Part shown: positions 7,717 to 17,330 of the stretch, one piece after another
How positions within the stretch are numbered: position 1 is the first letter of the stretch
Layout: the number at the start of each line of letters is the position of its first letter
NCBI GenBank assembly: GCA_023954375.1
Contig: JAMLIC010000017.1
Coordinates: 105,688 to 169,687, forward strand
Origin: Planctomycetota bacterium
Lineage (GTDB): Bacteria; Planctomycetota; J058
DNA length: 64,000 bases
Direction: 5' to 3'
Notes under the pieces: generated by a model
What the model saw: the letters and a program-made list of their open reading frames with translations, nothing else
What the model was told of the DNA's origin: nothing
Databases searched by the model: none
Program-made: the position numbers and the translations under genes

Positions 7717-8850
7717 TCACCACGTCAGGAGCGACAGCTCGATCCCGAGCGCCATCTCCTGGTCGGCCGGCTGGAAGCGCGCGACCGCCTCGACGTTCAT
7801 GAAGTGCCGCCGCTGCTCGCCGATGAACAGCTCCATCGTGACCCGGAGCGAGACCTCCTTCAACATCTCCGCCGGATCGCCGTTGACGCGGAACGCGGCC
7901 ATCGGCCGGAGGCGCAGGCGCCAGTAGCCCGGCAGGAGCCCCGGGTCGGGCGGCTCGAGGGTGATGCGGACCAGCGGCTCCTGCGTGCCCTCGATGATCG
8001 TGCGCTTGCCCACGGCGATCGCCGGCAGGTCCTCGGGGTCGTCCGCGTCGTCGCGGCGCAGGTGCGCGTGCTCGCGGGCGAGCCGGCGCACGTCATGGTC
8101 GCGGTAGATCTGGCCCCCGTCGGGGTCGATCCGCAGGAACGAGAGGCGGTCGAGGCTGACGCGCAGCTCGTTCGACAGGCTCAGCGGGCCCAGGCGCGCG
8201 ACCTGGATCTCCTGGCCGATCGTCTGCACGAACGGGTTGGCGGGGGCGCCGCCGCGCTCCGGAGTGAGCGAGTCGAGCCACGAGCGCTCCCACCAGCGGC
8301 CCCCGGCGCGATGGTCGGCGAACGACTCGTGCATGACCTCGAACGCCCGGTCATAGCGGTCCCAGTCGATCGCCTCGGCGTCGTAGGCGTCGCGGATGCT
8401 GTCGCGCCACAGCTTGCGCATGCGCGCCTGGACCTTGCGCACGACGAAGCCCTCGAGGCCGTCGTAGCGGACGATCAGCGAGCCCGGCGGGAGGTGCGTG
8501 AGCGACACCTGCCGCACGAAGTCCGAGCCGTGGGTGGCGCGCGGGAGCCAGCGGAACGACGGGAGCTCGAGCCGCACGTCCACGCGCGGGTCGAGGCTCG
8601 GCCGCAGGTCGGGGTCGCGGCCGAGGTCGTCGACCTCCGGGGTCGGGGGGCGCACGACGCGCCCGCCGCCGTCGAGATGGACGCCCTCGAGGCGGGGACC
8701 ATCGATGCCGGGACGGAAGACGCCCGCGACGTCCTGCGCGCGCGCCCCCGGCGCGGCCGCCGCCGCCAGGCCGAGCCCGAGCAGGAGCGCACGCAGGGCG
8801 CTCCACGCCCCCGCTGGCCTAGCTGGCCTCGCCGCCGTCGGCCCCCTCAT
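7717..8850 (-). CDS. Exported protein of unknown function
   Basis: I do not recognise this 377-residue product. It starts with a Tat/Sec-like signal peptide: a basic-Pro N-region, the hydrophobic core ALRALLLGLGLAAAAA and a likely cleavage after ARA. The mature part is mixed alpha/beta with many acidic and arginine residues and conserved-looking stretches such as WWERSWLDSL, NPFVQTIGQEIQVARLG and LEPPDPGLLPGYWRLRL, ending in a beta-rich half that may be a membrane-facing or barrel-like domain. An ATG at 8871 would add seven residues; neither start has a clear ribosome-binding site. Confidence 0.65.
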   Translation of the reverse strand: MRGPTAARPARPAGAWSALRALLLGLGLAAAAAPGARAQDVAGVFRPGIDGPRLEGVHLDGGGRVVRPPTPEVDDLGRDPDLRPSLDPRVDVRLELPSFRWLPRATHGSDFVRQVSLTHLPPGSLIVRYDGLEGFVVRKVQARMRKLWRDSIRDAYDAEAIDWDRYDRAFEVMHESFADHRAGGRWWERSWLDSLTPERGGAPANPFVQTIGQEIQVARLGPLSLSNELRVSLDRLSFLRIDPDGGQIYRDHDVRRLAREHAHLRRDDADDPEDLPAIAVGKRTIIEGTQEPLVRITLEPPDPGLLPGYWRLRLRPMAAFRVNGDPAEMLKEVSLRVTMELFIGEQRRHFMNVEAVARFQPADQEMALGIELSLLTW

Positions 8851-9403
8851 TGTCCGCGCGTCCGCGCTCATCTCGGCCGTCCGAACCCCGGCGACACTGC
8901 GCCGCCGGGATCGCCTCGTTCTCCAGGCGCTTCCTCCACGCTCGCCCGCAGGCTGGGGTATCCCCCCTCCCACGTCCCCCCGAACTCAGGGGACCCAGGG
9001 CAAGGCCCGGCCGGGACCGACGGGCGGCTCGCCGCGAGCACAGCTCACGGGGCGTCACCACGCGGTCTCGGCCGTCCCCCGCGCCCAGGGGTGAGGCTGG
9101 TCCGATCAGTTTGGGTTCTATCAGCCCCTGCGGGGGTGCGTCACCTCCCAGGGAGATGCCGGGACAGCGAGGTCCCGTCAGCGTTCCCGGGTGATGCCCG
9201 CGCCGCGAAGCCGAAGCGACGTTATCTCACGCCACCATGGCGAGTATGGCAATCGTCCGGGGTCGTTGCAAGGGCGGCACGGCGGGATTCACGCCAGAAC
9301 TCGGCAGATTCCCCAATGCTGCCCTTTTCCTGGCGTTCACGCGCGCGACGCGCGGTATATTCGGCGCTCCCCTCCCCCTCCTCCGGAGAAGACTGGCCTC
9401 GTC
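8851..9403. other. Intergenic region between divergent genes
   Basis: About 550 bp with no gene I can support. Near the radical SAM gene a TATATT hexamer (9356-9361) with GTTCAC at 9335-9340 could be a promoter with a short 15-base spacer; the start codon follows 42 bases later. No riboswitch box I know (including the B12 box) was recognised. Confidence 0.4.
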
Positions 9404-11185
9404 ATGGACATCCTCCTCATCTCCCCGCCCGTCGCGAACTTCGGGCAGTGCAGCTCCGGCCTCTCCGTGCTCACGGCGTTCCTCCGGGCGCGCGGGTTCG
9501 AGGCCTCGCAGTGGGACCTCGCCATCGAGGCGTTCCACCACTTCCACTCGCCCGAGTACCTCGGGGGCTGCCTCGACAGCCTCGAGCGGGCCGGGCTGGG
9601 GGATGTTCCCCAGCCGCGGGACATCAACGGCCGCCTCCCGGAGGAGGAGGACATCCGCGTCGTGGCGCGCCGCGTCGTGGCCGAGATCGAAGGGGCCAAG
9701 GCCGCCCTCCAGCGGCCCGGGATCGAGCGCGACCAACCGGCGATGCGCTGGGCCTTCCAGACGATCGCCGACGCCGGCGTCGTGATGACCGCGGCCGCCC
9801 AGGGGCGCTACGAGCACGACTTCCGCCACTTCGGGATCGACGGCGCCTTCCGCTCCTACGAGACGCTCGAGGCGGCCATCCAGGACCGGGCGAGCAACCC
9901 CTACATCCCGTTCCTCGAGGAGGTGGCCCTCCCGCGCATCCTGCGCGACCGCCCGCGGGCCGTGGGCATCAGCATGACCTACTTCTCGCAGGTCGTGCCC
10001 GGCTTCACCCTGGCGCGCCTCCTGCGCGAGCGCGCCCCCGAGGTGAAGCTCGTCATGGGCGGCGCCTACCTGACCGCGGTCGAGGACCAGGTCCACGGCC
10101 TGCCCGCGCGCCTGGCGCCGGTCGACGCGATCATCCTGCACGACGGCGAGGAGGCGCTCGAGCGCTGGCTGAAGGCCGTCCTCCAGGGCGAGGGGCGCGT
10201 CGAGGACGTGCCGAACTCGCATCTGCCGTCGCCCGAGGGCGTCTTCGCCCGCGCCGGCGAGCGGAACATCGTCCACACCGACCTCGACCTCCTGCCGGTG
10301 CCCATGTGGACGCTCGATGGGCTCGACCTGTCGCGGTACCTCGTCCCGCGCTACCCGATCCCCCTGCCGCTCTCGCGCGGCTGCTACTGGGGCCGCTGCT
10401 CGTTCTGCAACATCTCCTGCCAGACGTCGGCCACCTACCGCACGCGGCCGGTCGAGAAGGCCATCGCCGACATCAAGGCGGCGATCGCGCAGACGGGCTC
10501 CAACTGGTTCGACTTCCCGGTCGACTCGTTCCGGCCCAAGGAGCTGCACGCGCTCGCCCAGGCGATCATCGCCGAGGGCCTCGAGATCGAGTGGGGCGCC
10601 GAGGTGCTCCTGGACCCCGGCTTCAAGGACCCGGTCATCGCCGACCTGGCCCGCTCGGGCTGCCGCTGCCTGCGCTTCGGCCTCGAGAGCGCCAACGTCG
10701 AGACGCTCACGGCGATGAACAAGCCGACCCGCCCGGGCGAGGCGCGCCGGATCCTCGAGACCTGCAAGAAGAACGGCATCCAGACGGCCGTCATGCTCAT
10801 CGCGGGCTTCCCGACCGAGACGCAGGCGCGGCTGTGGGAGACCTACGACTACCTGGTCGAGAACGCCGACCGGATCGACTTCCTGACCATTCACTCCTAC
10901 TCGCTCGTGCCCGGCTCGCCCATGGCGCAGGACCCCGGGCGCTTCGGGCTCTACCTCCTGCCGCCGCAGGCCGTCCTGTGGACCAGCCTGCCGTTCGTGA
11001 ACACGAACCCCGTCGGCATGCGCAACGAGGACCTGCCGCGCGTCGTGCAGGCCATGCGCGAGGGGCTGCGCGAGCACTACCCCGACCTGGGCGAGATGTG
11101 GACCGTCGCGATCGGCGGCTGGATGACCTTCCCGGCCTGCTGCGGCGTGCGGCGGGACCTGGTCCACCCGACGGCGGGCGGATAG
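9404..11185 (+). CDS. B12-binding-domain radical SAM protein
   Basis: A 593-residue radical SAM enzyme with an N-terminal cobalamin-binding-like Rossmann domain. It opens MDILLISPPVANFGQ and carries RAVGISMTYFSQVVPGF and KLVMGGAYLTAVED, typical of class B enzymes. The radical SAM core starts at PLSRGCYWGRCSFCN (about residue 325); the cysteines are spaced CX4CX2C, one residue longer than the classic CX3CX2C. RFGLESANVETLTAMNK and the glycine-rich IAGFPTET are standard core motifs. The C-terminal domain is distinctive and ends with a CC pair (FPACCGV). The substrate cannot be read from the sequence. ATG at 9404 was chosen because MDILLISPP is the family's usual beginning; codons further upstream are non-coding in character. 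Confidence 0.85.
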   Translation: MDILLISPPVANFGQCSSGLSVLTAFLRARGFEASQWDLAIEAFHHFHSPEYLGGCLDSLERAGLGDVPQPRDINGRLPEEEDIRVVARRVVAEIEGAKAALQRPGIERDQPAMRWAFQTIADAGVVMTAAAQGRYEHDFRHFGIDGAFRSYETLEAAIQDRASNPYIPFLEEVALPRILRDRPRAVGISMTYFSQVVPGFTLARLLRERAPEVKLVMGGAYLTAVEDQVHGLPARLAPVDAIILHDGEEALERWLKAVLQGEGRVEDVPNSHLPSPEGVFARAGERNIVHTDLDLLPVPMWTLDGLDLSRYLVPRYPIPLPLSRGCYWGRCSFCNISCQTSATYRTRPVEKAIADIKAAIAQTGSNWFDFPVDSFRPKELHALAQAIIAEGLEIEWGAEVLLDPGFKDPVIADLARSGCRCLRFGLESANVETLTAMNKPTRPGEARRILETCKKNGIQTAVMLIAGFPTETQARLWETYDYLVENADRIDFLTIHSYSLVPGSPMAQDPGRFGLYLLPPQAVLWTSLPFVNTNPVGMRNEDLPRVVQAMREGLREHYPDLGEMWTVAIGGWMTFPACCGVRRDLVHPTAGG

Positions 11186-11235
11186 GTCGCCTCGGCCGCT
11201 TGCACGTGGTGCCTCACGGGACGACACTCGTCCCG

Positions 11236-13727
11236 ATGTCGTCCGGGGACACGCTCGGCCACGAGTCGGTGTACACCCTGCCCGGGGGCGGTCCCCCGGG
11301 CCAGGGCGACACGACCAAGCGCACGCCGCCGGGGTTGGTCCTCCCGCTCCCGGGCGTCCCTGGGCCGGCGGAGGCGCCCTCCCGGCGGGTGGGCGGCTAC
11401 GAGCTCCTGAACGAGCTGGGCCGCGGCGGCATGGGCTCGGTGTGGCGGGCCCGCAGCCTGGCCCTCGGCCGGGAGGTGGCGCTCAAGCTGCTCACGGCGG
11501 CAGACGACCCGGAGCTGGTCGAGCGCTTCCAGCTCGAGGCGCGGGCGGCGGCCCGGCTGAAGCATCCCAACGTCGTGGGAGTGCACGAGGTGGGCCGGGA
11601 GGGGCGCACCTGGTTCCTCGCCATGGACCTCGTCGAGGGCGAGTCGCTGCGCGCCCGGATCGTCCGCGACGGGCCCCTCCCTCCGCGCGAGGCGGCCCGG
11701 GTGCTCGAGGCCGTCGGCCGCGCGCTGCACCACGCGCACGGCCTGAGTGTGATCCACCGGGACGTGAAGCCGCACAACATCATGCTCGCCGCCGACGGCA
11801 CCCCGTTGCTGACCGACTTCGGCCTGGCGAAGGACATCGGCGCCAGCGGCGTCACGGCCACCGGCGACGTCCTGGGGACGCCCGCCTACATGGCCCCCGA
11901 GCAGGCCATGGGCGACCCGGCGCGCGTCGACCGCCGCGCCGACGTCTACGCGCTCGGGGCCACGCTCTACGAGGCGCTCACCGGCAGGCCGCCCTTCGCC
12001 GGCCCGAGCGCCATGAACGTTCTGCGGCAGGTCATCGAGGACGAGCCCTCGCCGCCCTCGAGGCGGCGCCCGGGCCTCGACCGCGACCTGGAGGCGATCT
12101 GCCTCAAGTGCCTGGAGAAGGAGCCCGCGGCGCGCTATGACACGGCCGGCCTGGCCGCCGGCGACCTGGCGCGCTGGCTGCGCCACGAGCCGATCGCGGC
12201 GCGCCGTGCGGGCCCGATCGACCGGGCCGTGCGCTGGGCCCGACGGCGCCCGGCGGCCACCCTCGCGCTGGTCCTCGTCGCCCTGCTCTCGTTCGGCGCC
12301 CTGGCCGCGCTCGTCGGCGCGCGGGTCAACGACGCGCGGCAGCGGGAGGTGGCCCGCGCCGAGGAGGCGCGGCGCCTCGCGGCCGCCCGCGCGGCCGCGC
12401 TCGAGGCGGGGGAGCGGGCCGCCCGCGCCCCTGGGAGCGCCTTCGAGCGGCGGCAGGCGGCCCAGGAGGCGCTGGAGGCCGCGCGCGCCTGGCGGGCGCT
12501 GGCGCCCGACGCGCCCGAGGCGCTCGCCCGGCTGCGCGACGCGGCGACGCGCGTCGGGGACCTGTCCCGCGCCGCCGAGGACTTCGGGGGGGCCCTGGCC
12601 GCGTACACCCTCGCCAGCGGGCTCGCGCCCGAGGATGAGCCGCTGGCCCTGGCCGTCCGGGCCGCCGGGGCGCTGGTCGCCGCCGCCGAGCGCCGCGTGG
12701 TGATCGACCCCCACGGCGAGCTCGAGGCGCTCACGGCGGCGGTCGACGCGCGGCCCGACTGGCCGCAGGCCTGGTTGCTACGAGGTGAGCACCACAGGGC
12801 GCAGGTGCGCGCCGGGTTGGCGCTGGCCGACCTCGACCGCACCATCGAGCTCGAGCCGCTGCCCCGGGCCCTGGACGCGCGGTTCCGGCTCAGGTTCGCC
12901 ACCGGGAACGTGCGGGGCGCGCGAGAGGACTTCGAGCGCTGCGCCGAGGCCCTCCCGGACTCCGTATTCCTCCGGCTCGAGCGCGCGCGCCAGCTGGCGA
13001 GCTCCGGCGATGTCGACGCCGGGCTGGCCGAGCTGGACGAGTGCCTGCGGCGCTTCCCCGACCATCCCGCCGTGCTGGTCGAGCGCGGCCGCCAGCGCCT
13101 CAACCGAGGGCAGAGGGCCGCCGGCCTCGCCGACCTCGAGGCGGCCATGGCCGCCCCCGGCGCCGAGCAGGACCCGGTGGCCTGGCACGCCCTCGCCATG
13201 GCCCGCGTCAACGCGGGCGACCTCGGCGGCGGCCTGACGGCGCTGGACCGGGCGATCACCGCCGGCGGCACCGGCAGCGACCACCACGCGCTGCGGGCCG
13301 ACATCCTGACCGGAGGGGCGCCCTCGAGGCCCTGGAGCGGGCCCTGGCGTTGGCGCCCGGGGAGCCGGGCCTCCTGCTGCGCCGCGCGTTCATGACCCTC
13401 GACGGGCCGGGGGACCCGGCGCGCGCCATCGACGACGCCACGCGCGCCCTCGCCCGGGACAGGTCGGTGTCGGTGCTCGCGCTGTTGCTCCGCTCGGAGG
13501 CCCGCCTGCGCCAGGGGGACCTCGAGGCGGCGCTTGGCGACGCCGACGCCGCCGTAGCCCTCGCCCCCGACGAGGCCGGGCCGCGGCGGGCGCGCGGCAT
13601 GGCCCGGGCGGCCCTGGGCGACCAGCCGGGGGCCGCGGCCGACCTACGGCGCTTCCTCGAGCGGGTCTCGCCCGACCATCCGCAGGCCGCGGAGGTCCGC
13701 GCGCGCCTGGCGGGCCTCGGGCGATGA
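11236..13727 (+). pseudogene. Membrane Ser/Thr protein kinase with TPR tail, interrupted by a one-base frame change
   Basis: A PknB-type kinase. Residues about 55-320 hold GRGGMGSVW, the lysine in VALKLL, HRDVKPHN (D at about 176), TDFGLAK and YMAPEQA, so all catalytic residues are present. A juxtamembrane EPIAARR segment leads to one transmembrane helix (about 342-361) and a tail of TPR-like helices in the periplasm. The first frame ends at 13395 in nonsense (GGAPSRPWSG), while the TPR pattern continues without a break in the -1 frame from the GGGG run at 13315-13318 to a stop at 13727. Adding one G there restores a protein of about 830 residues. It may be a sequencing error, a recent mutation or slippage. 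The start is 50 bp after the radical SAM gene. Confidence 0.8.
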
Positions 13728-13789
13728 CGGCGCGGTGATCCTCTCGCCCACGGCGCTCGTCACCGCGGCCGGCCCGTAGAATCCGCCGC

Positions 13790-16513
13790 ATGCGGGATGG
13801 GAGGGGAGCCCGGCGAGCAGGCGCCGCGGCGCTGGCGCTGCTCGCCGCGCTCGCGGGCCACGCCGCCGCCGACGAGGGCGTCGAGTGCCGCTGGGACGCC
13901 ACGCTCGACCCGGACGCGTCGACGCTCGAGGTCACGGGCGTCGTGCGCGTGCGCAACGACGGCGCGACGCCGCTCCGGCGCCTGCCGCTGGTCCTCTACG
14001 GCAACCGCTTCCGGACGCTCGACCCGGCGATCACCGACATCACCTACGACCGCTACTACGCGCCGTTCTTCGACGAGGGGCGCATGGACCTGCGCTGGGC
14101 GCGCGCGCCCGACGGGCGCTCGCTGACGATCGAGCCCGGCCTCGACGAGGCGCCGCCGTTCTGGCACGCGGTCACGGTCGACGTGGTCCTCGCCGACCCG
14201 GTCGAGCCCGGCGCGTGGGCCGAGGTGCACCTGCTCGCGCGCCTTCGCGTCCCCTCGCGCCTGGGCCCCTTCGGCCGGCGCGGCCGGCGCTTCGTGCTCG
14301 AGGGCGGCTGGCACCCCTACGTGCCCGCGGTCGACGGGCGCGGCGCGCGCCCGCCGCGCGGGCCGCCGGCCATGGCCCGCCACGAGGTGACGCTCCGGGC
14401 GCCGCTGCGCGATGGCGACGTGGCCGTCATCGACGGCGCCCCCGGCCCTTCCCGGACCGTCCTCGCCACCACCCCGACCCTGGCCGTCGGCCCCGACCTC
14501 GCCGCGCTCGTCCGGGCGCCGCCGAGAGGCGACGCGCCCGGGATGGTCGTGTGGGGCGAGCCGGGCGACGAGGCGCGCGCGCGGCGGCTCCTCGGCGTGG
14601 CCGAGCAGGCGGCCGCGTTCGTCCGCGCGCACCTTCCGCCCGCGGCGCTCGACGTCGAGGTGGCGTTCGTCGAGGCGCCCCTGCGCGACCGCTTCGTCCA
14701 CCCCACCGCCGGGCCGGTCGTCCTCTACTCCGACCGCCTGTTCCACGTCGTGCGCCCGCTCCAGCCGTTCCACGAGGGCGAGGTGGGGCGCGCCGCGATC
14801 GAGGCGCTCGTGCGCCGCGCCCTGCGCGACGTGGCCCTCGGCGCCGACCGCGACTGGGTCTGCGAGGCGCTCGCCTGGCACCTCGCCCGGCTGTGGCTCG
14901 AGCGCGGCCGCGCCGCGAGCGGCCTCGGCGCGCGCACGATCACCGGCGGCATGGGGGTCCTCGACTTCGTGCCGGCGATCGACAGCCTCCTGCGCGCGCC
15001 CCGCTTCGTCGGCTCGGACCTCTACTACGGGCGCATCTGGGAGCCGGCCGACGCCGTGCCCGACGACCTGTCGCGCGCGCTCACGCGCCGCGCGCGCGGA
15101 CGCGTGGCGCTGGAGAAGCTCCGCGACCTCCTCGGCGACGAGCGCCTCGAGGCGCTGGCGCGCGCCGCCTTCGACCAGCGCGACGCCCGCGACGACCCGG
15201 CCGCCCCCGGCCTCGAGCCGGGCGGCCTCGCGGCGCGCCCCATGGCCGCGCGCGCGAGCGCGCTCGTCGGGCGCGACCTGGGCGGGTTCTTCGCCCTGTG
15301 GACCGGCCCGCCGCCGACGCAGAACCTGGCCATCGCCGGCATCGACGTCCTCGAGGACCTCCCCGGCGGCGGGCAGCGGGTGCGCGTGCGCATCCGCCGC
15401 GAGGGCGACCCGCGCCCGGGCGAGGTCGGCGAGCCGGTCGTGGTCGAGACCGACGGCCCCGACGGCCCGATCCACGCCAGCTGGGACGGCCTCGGCGCCG
15501 AGGGCGCGGTGATCACGACCCGCCACGGGCTCCTGTGGAAGCCGGTGCGCCTCGACCCCGGGCAGCGCGTGCGCCAGGACTACCGCGGCGACGACGAGGC
15601 GCCCGCCTGGAGCAAGGTGCTCGTCAACCGCTTCAACATCCGGCTCGACCTCAACCAGACCAACCGCAACGAGGCCGGGATCGGCTTCACGATCCACCCC
15701 TTCTACGACTACTCGCACGCCGTGCTCGTCGACGGCTTCTACGAGCAGGACGAGCGCGGCGTGACGCTCGGCTACGCCTACGGCTTCGGGGCGGTGCTCG
15801 ACGAGCGCACCTGGGGCACGGTCGTCTCCGCGCGCGTGACGGCGGAGCAGCTCACGCGCGGGGTGCTCTCGGCGTCCGGGATCGAGGAGAGCAAGGGCAA
15901 CCTCCTGAGCGTCGGGGCCGGCCTGTCGTTCGACACGCGCCTGTTCCAGGCCAACCCCACCTGGGGCCTGGGCGTGCGCTTCGGCTACGAGCACTCCGAC
16001 AAGACCCTCGGGACCGACTTCCGCTTCGACCTCTTCGCCGCGCGCGTGCAGCTGGTCTACTCGGTGATCCGCACCACGCAGCTGGCGCTCGAGGTGGTCG
16101 TGGGCCAGCTCGTCGGCACGGACATCCCCACGCAGCGCCTGTTCGACGCCGGCGGCGAGGACACCGTCCGCGGCGTCGAGGCGAGCCGCTTCGTCGACCG
16201 GGCGCTGATCGCCATCCGCGGCGAGCTGCGCCAGATGCTGGTCGAGGACCTCGACGTGCCGCTCCTGTGGGTCGCCTGGCTGCGCAAGGTGCAGGTCGCG
16301 CTGTTCCTCGACGCGGGCGACGTGGGGCCGACCCTCCGCGACGTGTTCGACGCGCGCGGCGACTGGAAGTGGGGCACCGGGATCGGCGTGCGCCTGTGGC
16401 TCGACGCCTTCGGCGTGCAGAACACGGTCCTCCGCTTCGACGTGGGCTTCCGGATCGACGAGACGCGCGAGCTCGGCCCACAGTACTACTTCGGCGCGGG
16501 GCAGTCGTTCTGA
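13790..16513 (+). CDS. Outer-membrane fusion: M1-peptidase-like domain without HEXXH plus Omp85/BamA-like barrel
   Basis: The 907-residue product begins with a signal peptide (AAALALLAALAGHAAA). Residues about 25-480 look like an M1 aminopeptidase (CRWDATLDPDASTLEVTGVV, RFVLEGGWHPYVP, and a helical domain later). Where the zinc motif HEXXH would stand there is FHEGEVGRAAIEALVRRALR, so the metal site is missing and catalysis is doubtful. Residues about 610-907 are strand-rich (FNIRLDLNQTN, FEVxx-type repeats, VQVALFLDAGDVG) and end with aromatic F in FGAGQSF, as Omp85/D15 barrels do. A TAGAAT hexamer lies at 13777-13782, close to the start. The inferred role is an outer-membrane transport or assembly protein using a dead peptidase as a binding module. 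Confidence 0.75.
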   Translation: MRDGRGARRAGAAALALLAALAGHAAADEGVECRWDATLDPDASTLEVTGVVRVRNDGATPLRRLPLVLYGNRFRTLDPAITDITYDRYYAPFFDEGRMDLRWARAPDGRSLTIEPGLDEAPPFWHAVTVDVVLADPVEPGAWAEVHLLARLRVPSRLGPFGRRGRRFVLEGGWHPYVPAVDGRGARPPRGPPAMARHEVTLRAPLRDGDVAVIDGAPGPSRTVLATTPTLAVGPDLAALVRAPPRGDAPGMVVWGEPGDEARARRLLGVAEQAAAFVRAHLPPAALDVEVAFVEAPLRDRFVHPTAGPVVLYSDRLFHVVRPLQPFHEGEVGRAAIEALVRRALRDVALGADRDWVCEALAWHLARLWLERGRAASGLGARTITGGMGVLDFVPAIDSLLRAPRFVGSDLYYGRIWEPADAVPDDLSRALTRRARGRVALEKLRDLLGDERLEALARAAFDQRDARDDPAAPGLEPGGLAARPMAARASALVGRDLGGFFALWTGPPPTQNLAIAGIDVLEDLPGGGQRVRVRIRREGDPRPGEVGEPVVVETDGPDGPIHASWDGLGAEGAVITTRHGLLWKPVRLDPGQRVRQDYRGDDEAPAWSKVLVNRFNIRLDLNQTNRNEAGIGFTIHPFYDYSHAVLVDGFYEQDERGVTLGYAYGFGAVLDERTWGTVVSARVTAEQLTRGVLSASGIEESKGNLLSVGAGLSFDTRLFQANPTWGLGVRFGYEHSDKTLGTDFRFDLFAARVQLVYSVIRTTQLALEVVVGQLVGTDIPTQRLFDAGGEDTVRGVEASRFVDRALIAIRGELRQMLVEDLDVPLLWVAWLRKVQVALFLDAGDVGPTLRDVFDARGDWKWGTGIGVRLWLDAFGVQNTVLRFDVGFRIDETRELGPQYYFGAGQSF

Positions 16514-17094
16514 CCGCCGCGCCGGAGCCCACGCCCGCCCTGACGCCGCGCGCCGCTCTTGGCCTGGTCCTCGGCCTCCTGGGCGTCGTCCTCCTCTGCG
16601 CGGCGCTGGCCCTCCTCGTGCGCGGCCCGTGCGAGGCCGCCGGCGCCGCGCTCGTCGAGCGCCTGGGCCCGGGCGGCGTCCTCCTGGGCGTGATCCTGGC
16701 CGAGGCCAGCCCGGTCCCGCTGGCCGGCGAGCCCCTCCTCTACCTCGGCCTCCGGGGCGGCCTCTCGCTCCCGGCGGTGGCGCTCCTCGGCTGCCTCGGC
16801 AACCTGCTGGCGGCCGCGCTCTCCTACGCCTGCGGCGCGGCCCTGCGCCCGCTCGGCCTCGTCGACCGGGCCCTCGGCGCGCGCCGCGCCCCGGCCGAGG
16901 ACGTCGTCCGCCGCCGCGGCGCGTGGGGGCTGGTGCTCGCCTCGCTCACGCCGCTGCCCTTCGGGACGCTCGCCTGGGTGGCCGGCGCGCTGCGCCTGCC
17001 GCTCCTGCAGTACGCGCTGGCCTGTACCGTGCGGGTGCCGAAGGTGCTCGTGTACCTGGCAGCGATGGAGGCCGGCTGGGCGCTCGGCGGGTAG
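16510..17094 (+). CDS. Small VTT/DedA-like membrane protein
   Basis: An open frame of about 194 codons with at least four hydrophobic helices: LGLVLGLLGVVLLCAALALLV, VLLGVILAEASPVPLAGEP, LPAVALLGCLGNLLAAALSY and ASLTPLPFGTLAWVAGALRL. The order (hydrophobic segment, an EASPVPLAGEPLL hairpin, GCLGN, a basic-Arg loop, then SLTPLPFG) matches the VTT (DedA/TVP38) membrane fold, implicated in lipid scrambling. No ATG or GTG comes before the first helix: the only start-like codon is CTG at 16510, which overlaps the barrel gene's TGA as CTGA. The next GTG (16618) would remove the first helix. Start uncertain. Confidence 0.55.
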   Translation: MTAAPEPTPALTPRAALGLVLGLLGVVLLCAALALLVRGPCEAAGAALVERLGPGGVLLGVILAEASPVPLAGEPLLYLGLRGGLSLPAVALLGCLGNLLAAALSYACGAALRPLGLVDRALGARRAPAEDVVRRRGAWGLVLASLTPLPFGTLAWVAGALRLPLLQYALACTVRVPKVLVYLAAMEAGWALGG

Positions 17095-17147
17095 GTGGGT
17101 GGGCTGCCCTGCTGCCCCCGAGGTTCGTCCCCGGATGGCCGGGGCCT

Positions 17148-17330
17148 CCGAGCACACCTCGCCGCGCGTTCGCAGCGAGAGCCTCAGGCGAGGCCGAGGA
17201 GGGCGAGGCGATGCGGCGCGAAGGCGAGGGAAGGCGGCCTCCTGGCCGCCGACCGAGCCTGAGCGGTCGGGGCCGACGGAGTCGGCCCCGACGCACCGCA
17301 GCGCCCGCCATCCTCGGCCGCAGCCGCGAT
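17148..17330 (-). repeat. Dispersed intergenic repeat, copy 1
   Basis: In reverse orientation this closely matches 61655-61794 and the partial copy at 63913. Shared blocks are GATCGCGGCTGCGG followed by ATGGCGGGCGCTGC, then GACCGCTCAGGCTCG, then CGCCTGAGGCTC, CTGCGAACG and GTGTGCTCGG. It contains a strong palindrome (a GGGGCCGAC/GTCGGCCCC pair near 17270-17290). It carries no gene and ends directly at the stop codon of the neighbouring exported protein. Confidence 0.8.

Noticed and set aside
9356..9361. A definite promoter for the radical SAM gene
   Set aside because: The -10-like TATATT is good, but the -35 match is poor and the spacer short. It is mentioned only as a possibility.
9227..11227. 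Long open frame on the minus strand opposite the radical SAM gene
   Set aside because: Composition is low-complexity R, L, V, H and it mirrors the codon bias of the opposite gene; it has no family match by eye. The same applies to the long antisense frames at 13760-15994, 18864-22802, 23991-26591 and 28568-30928.
13041..13727. A separate gene after the kinase at 11236
   Set aside because: Only the part after about 13315 has TPR character, and it continues the kinase's tail in the -1 frame.
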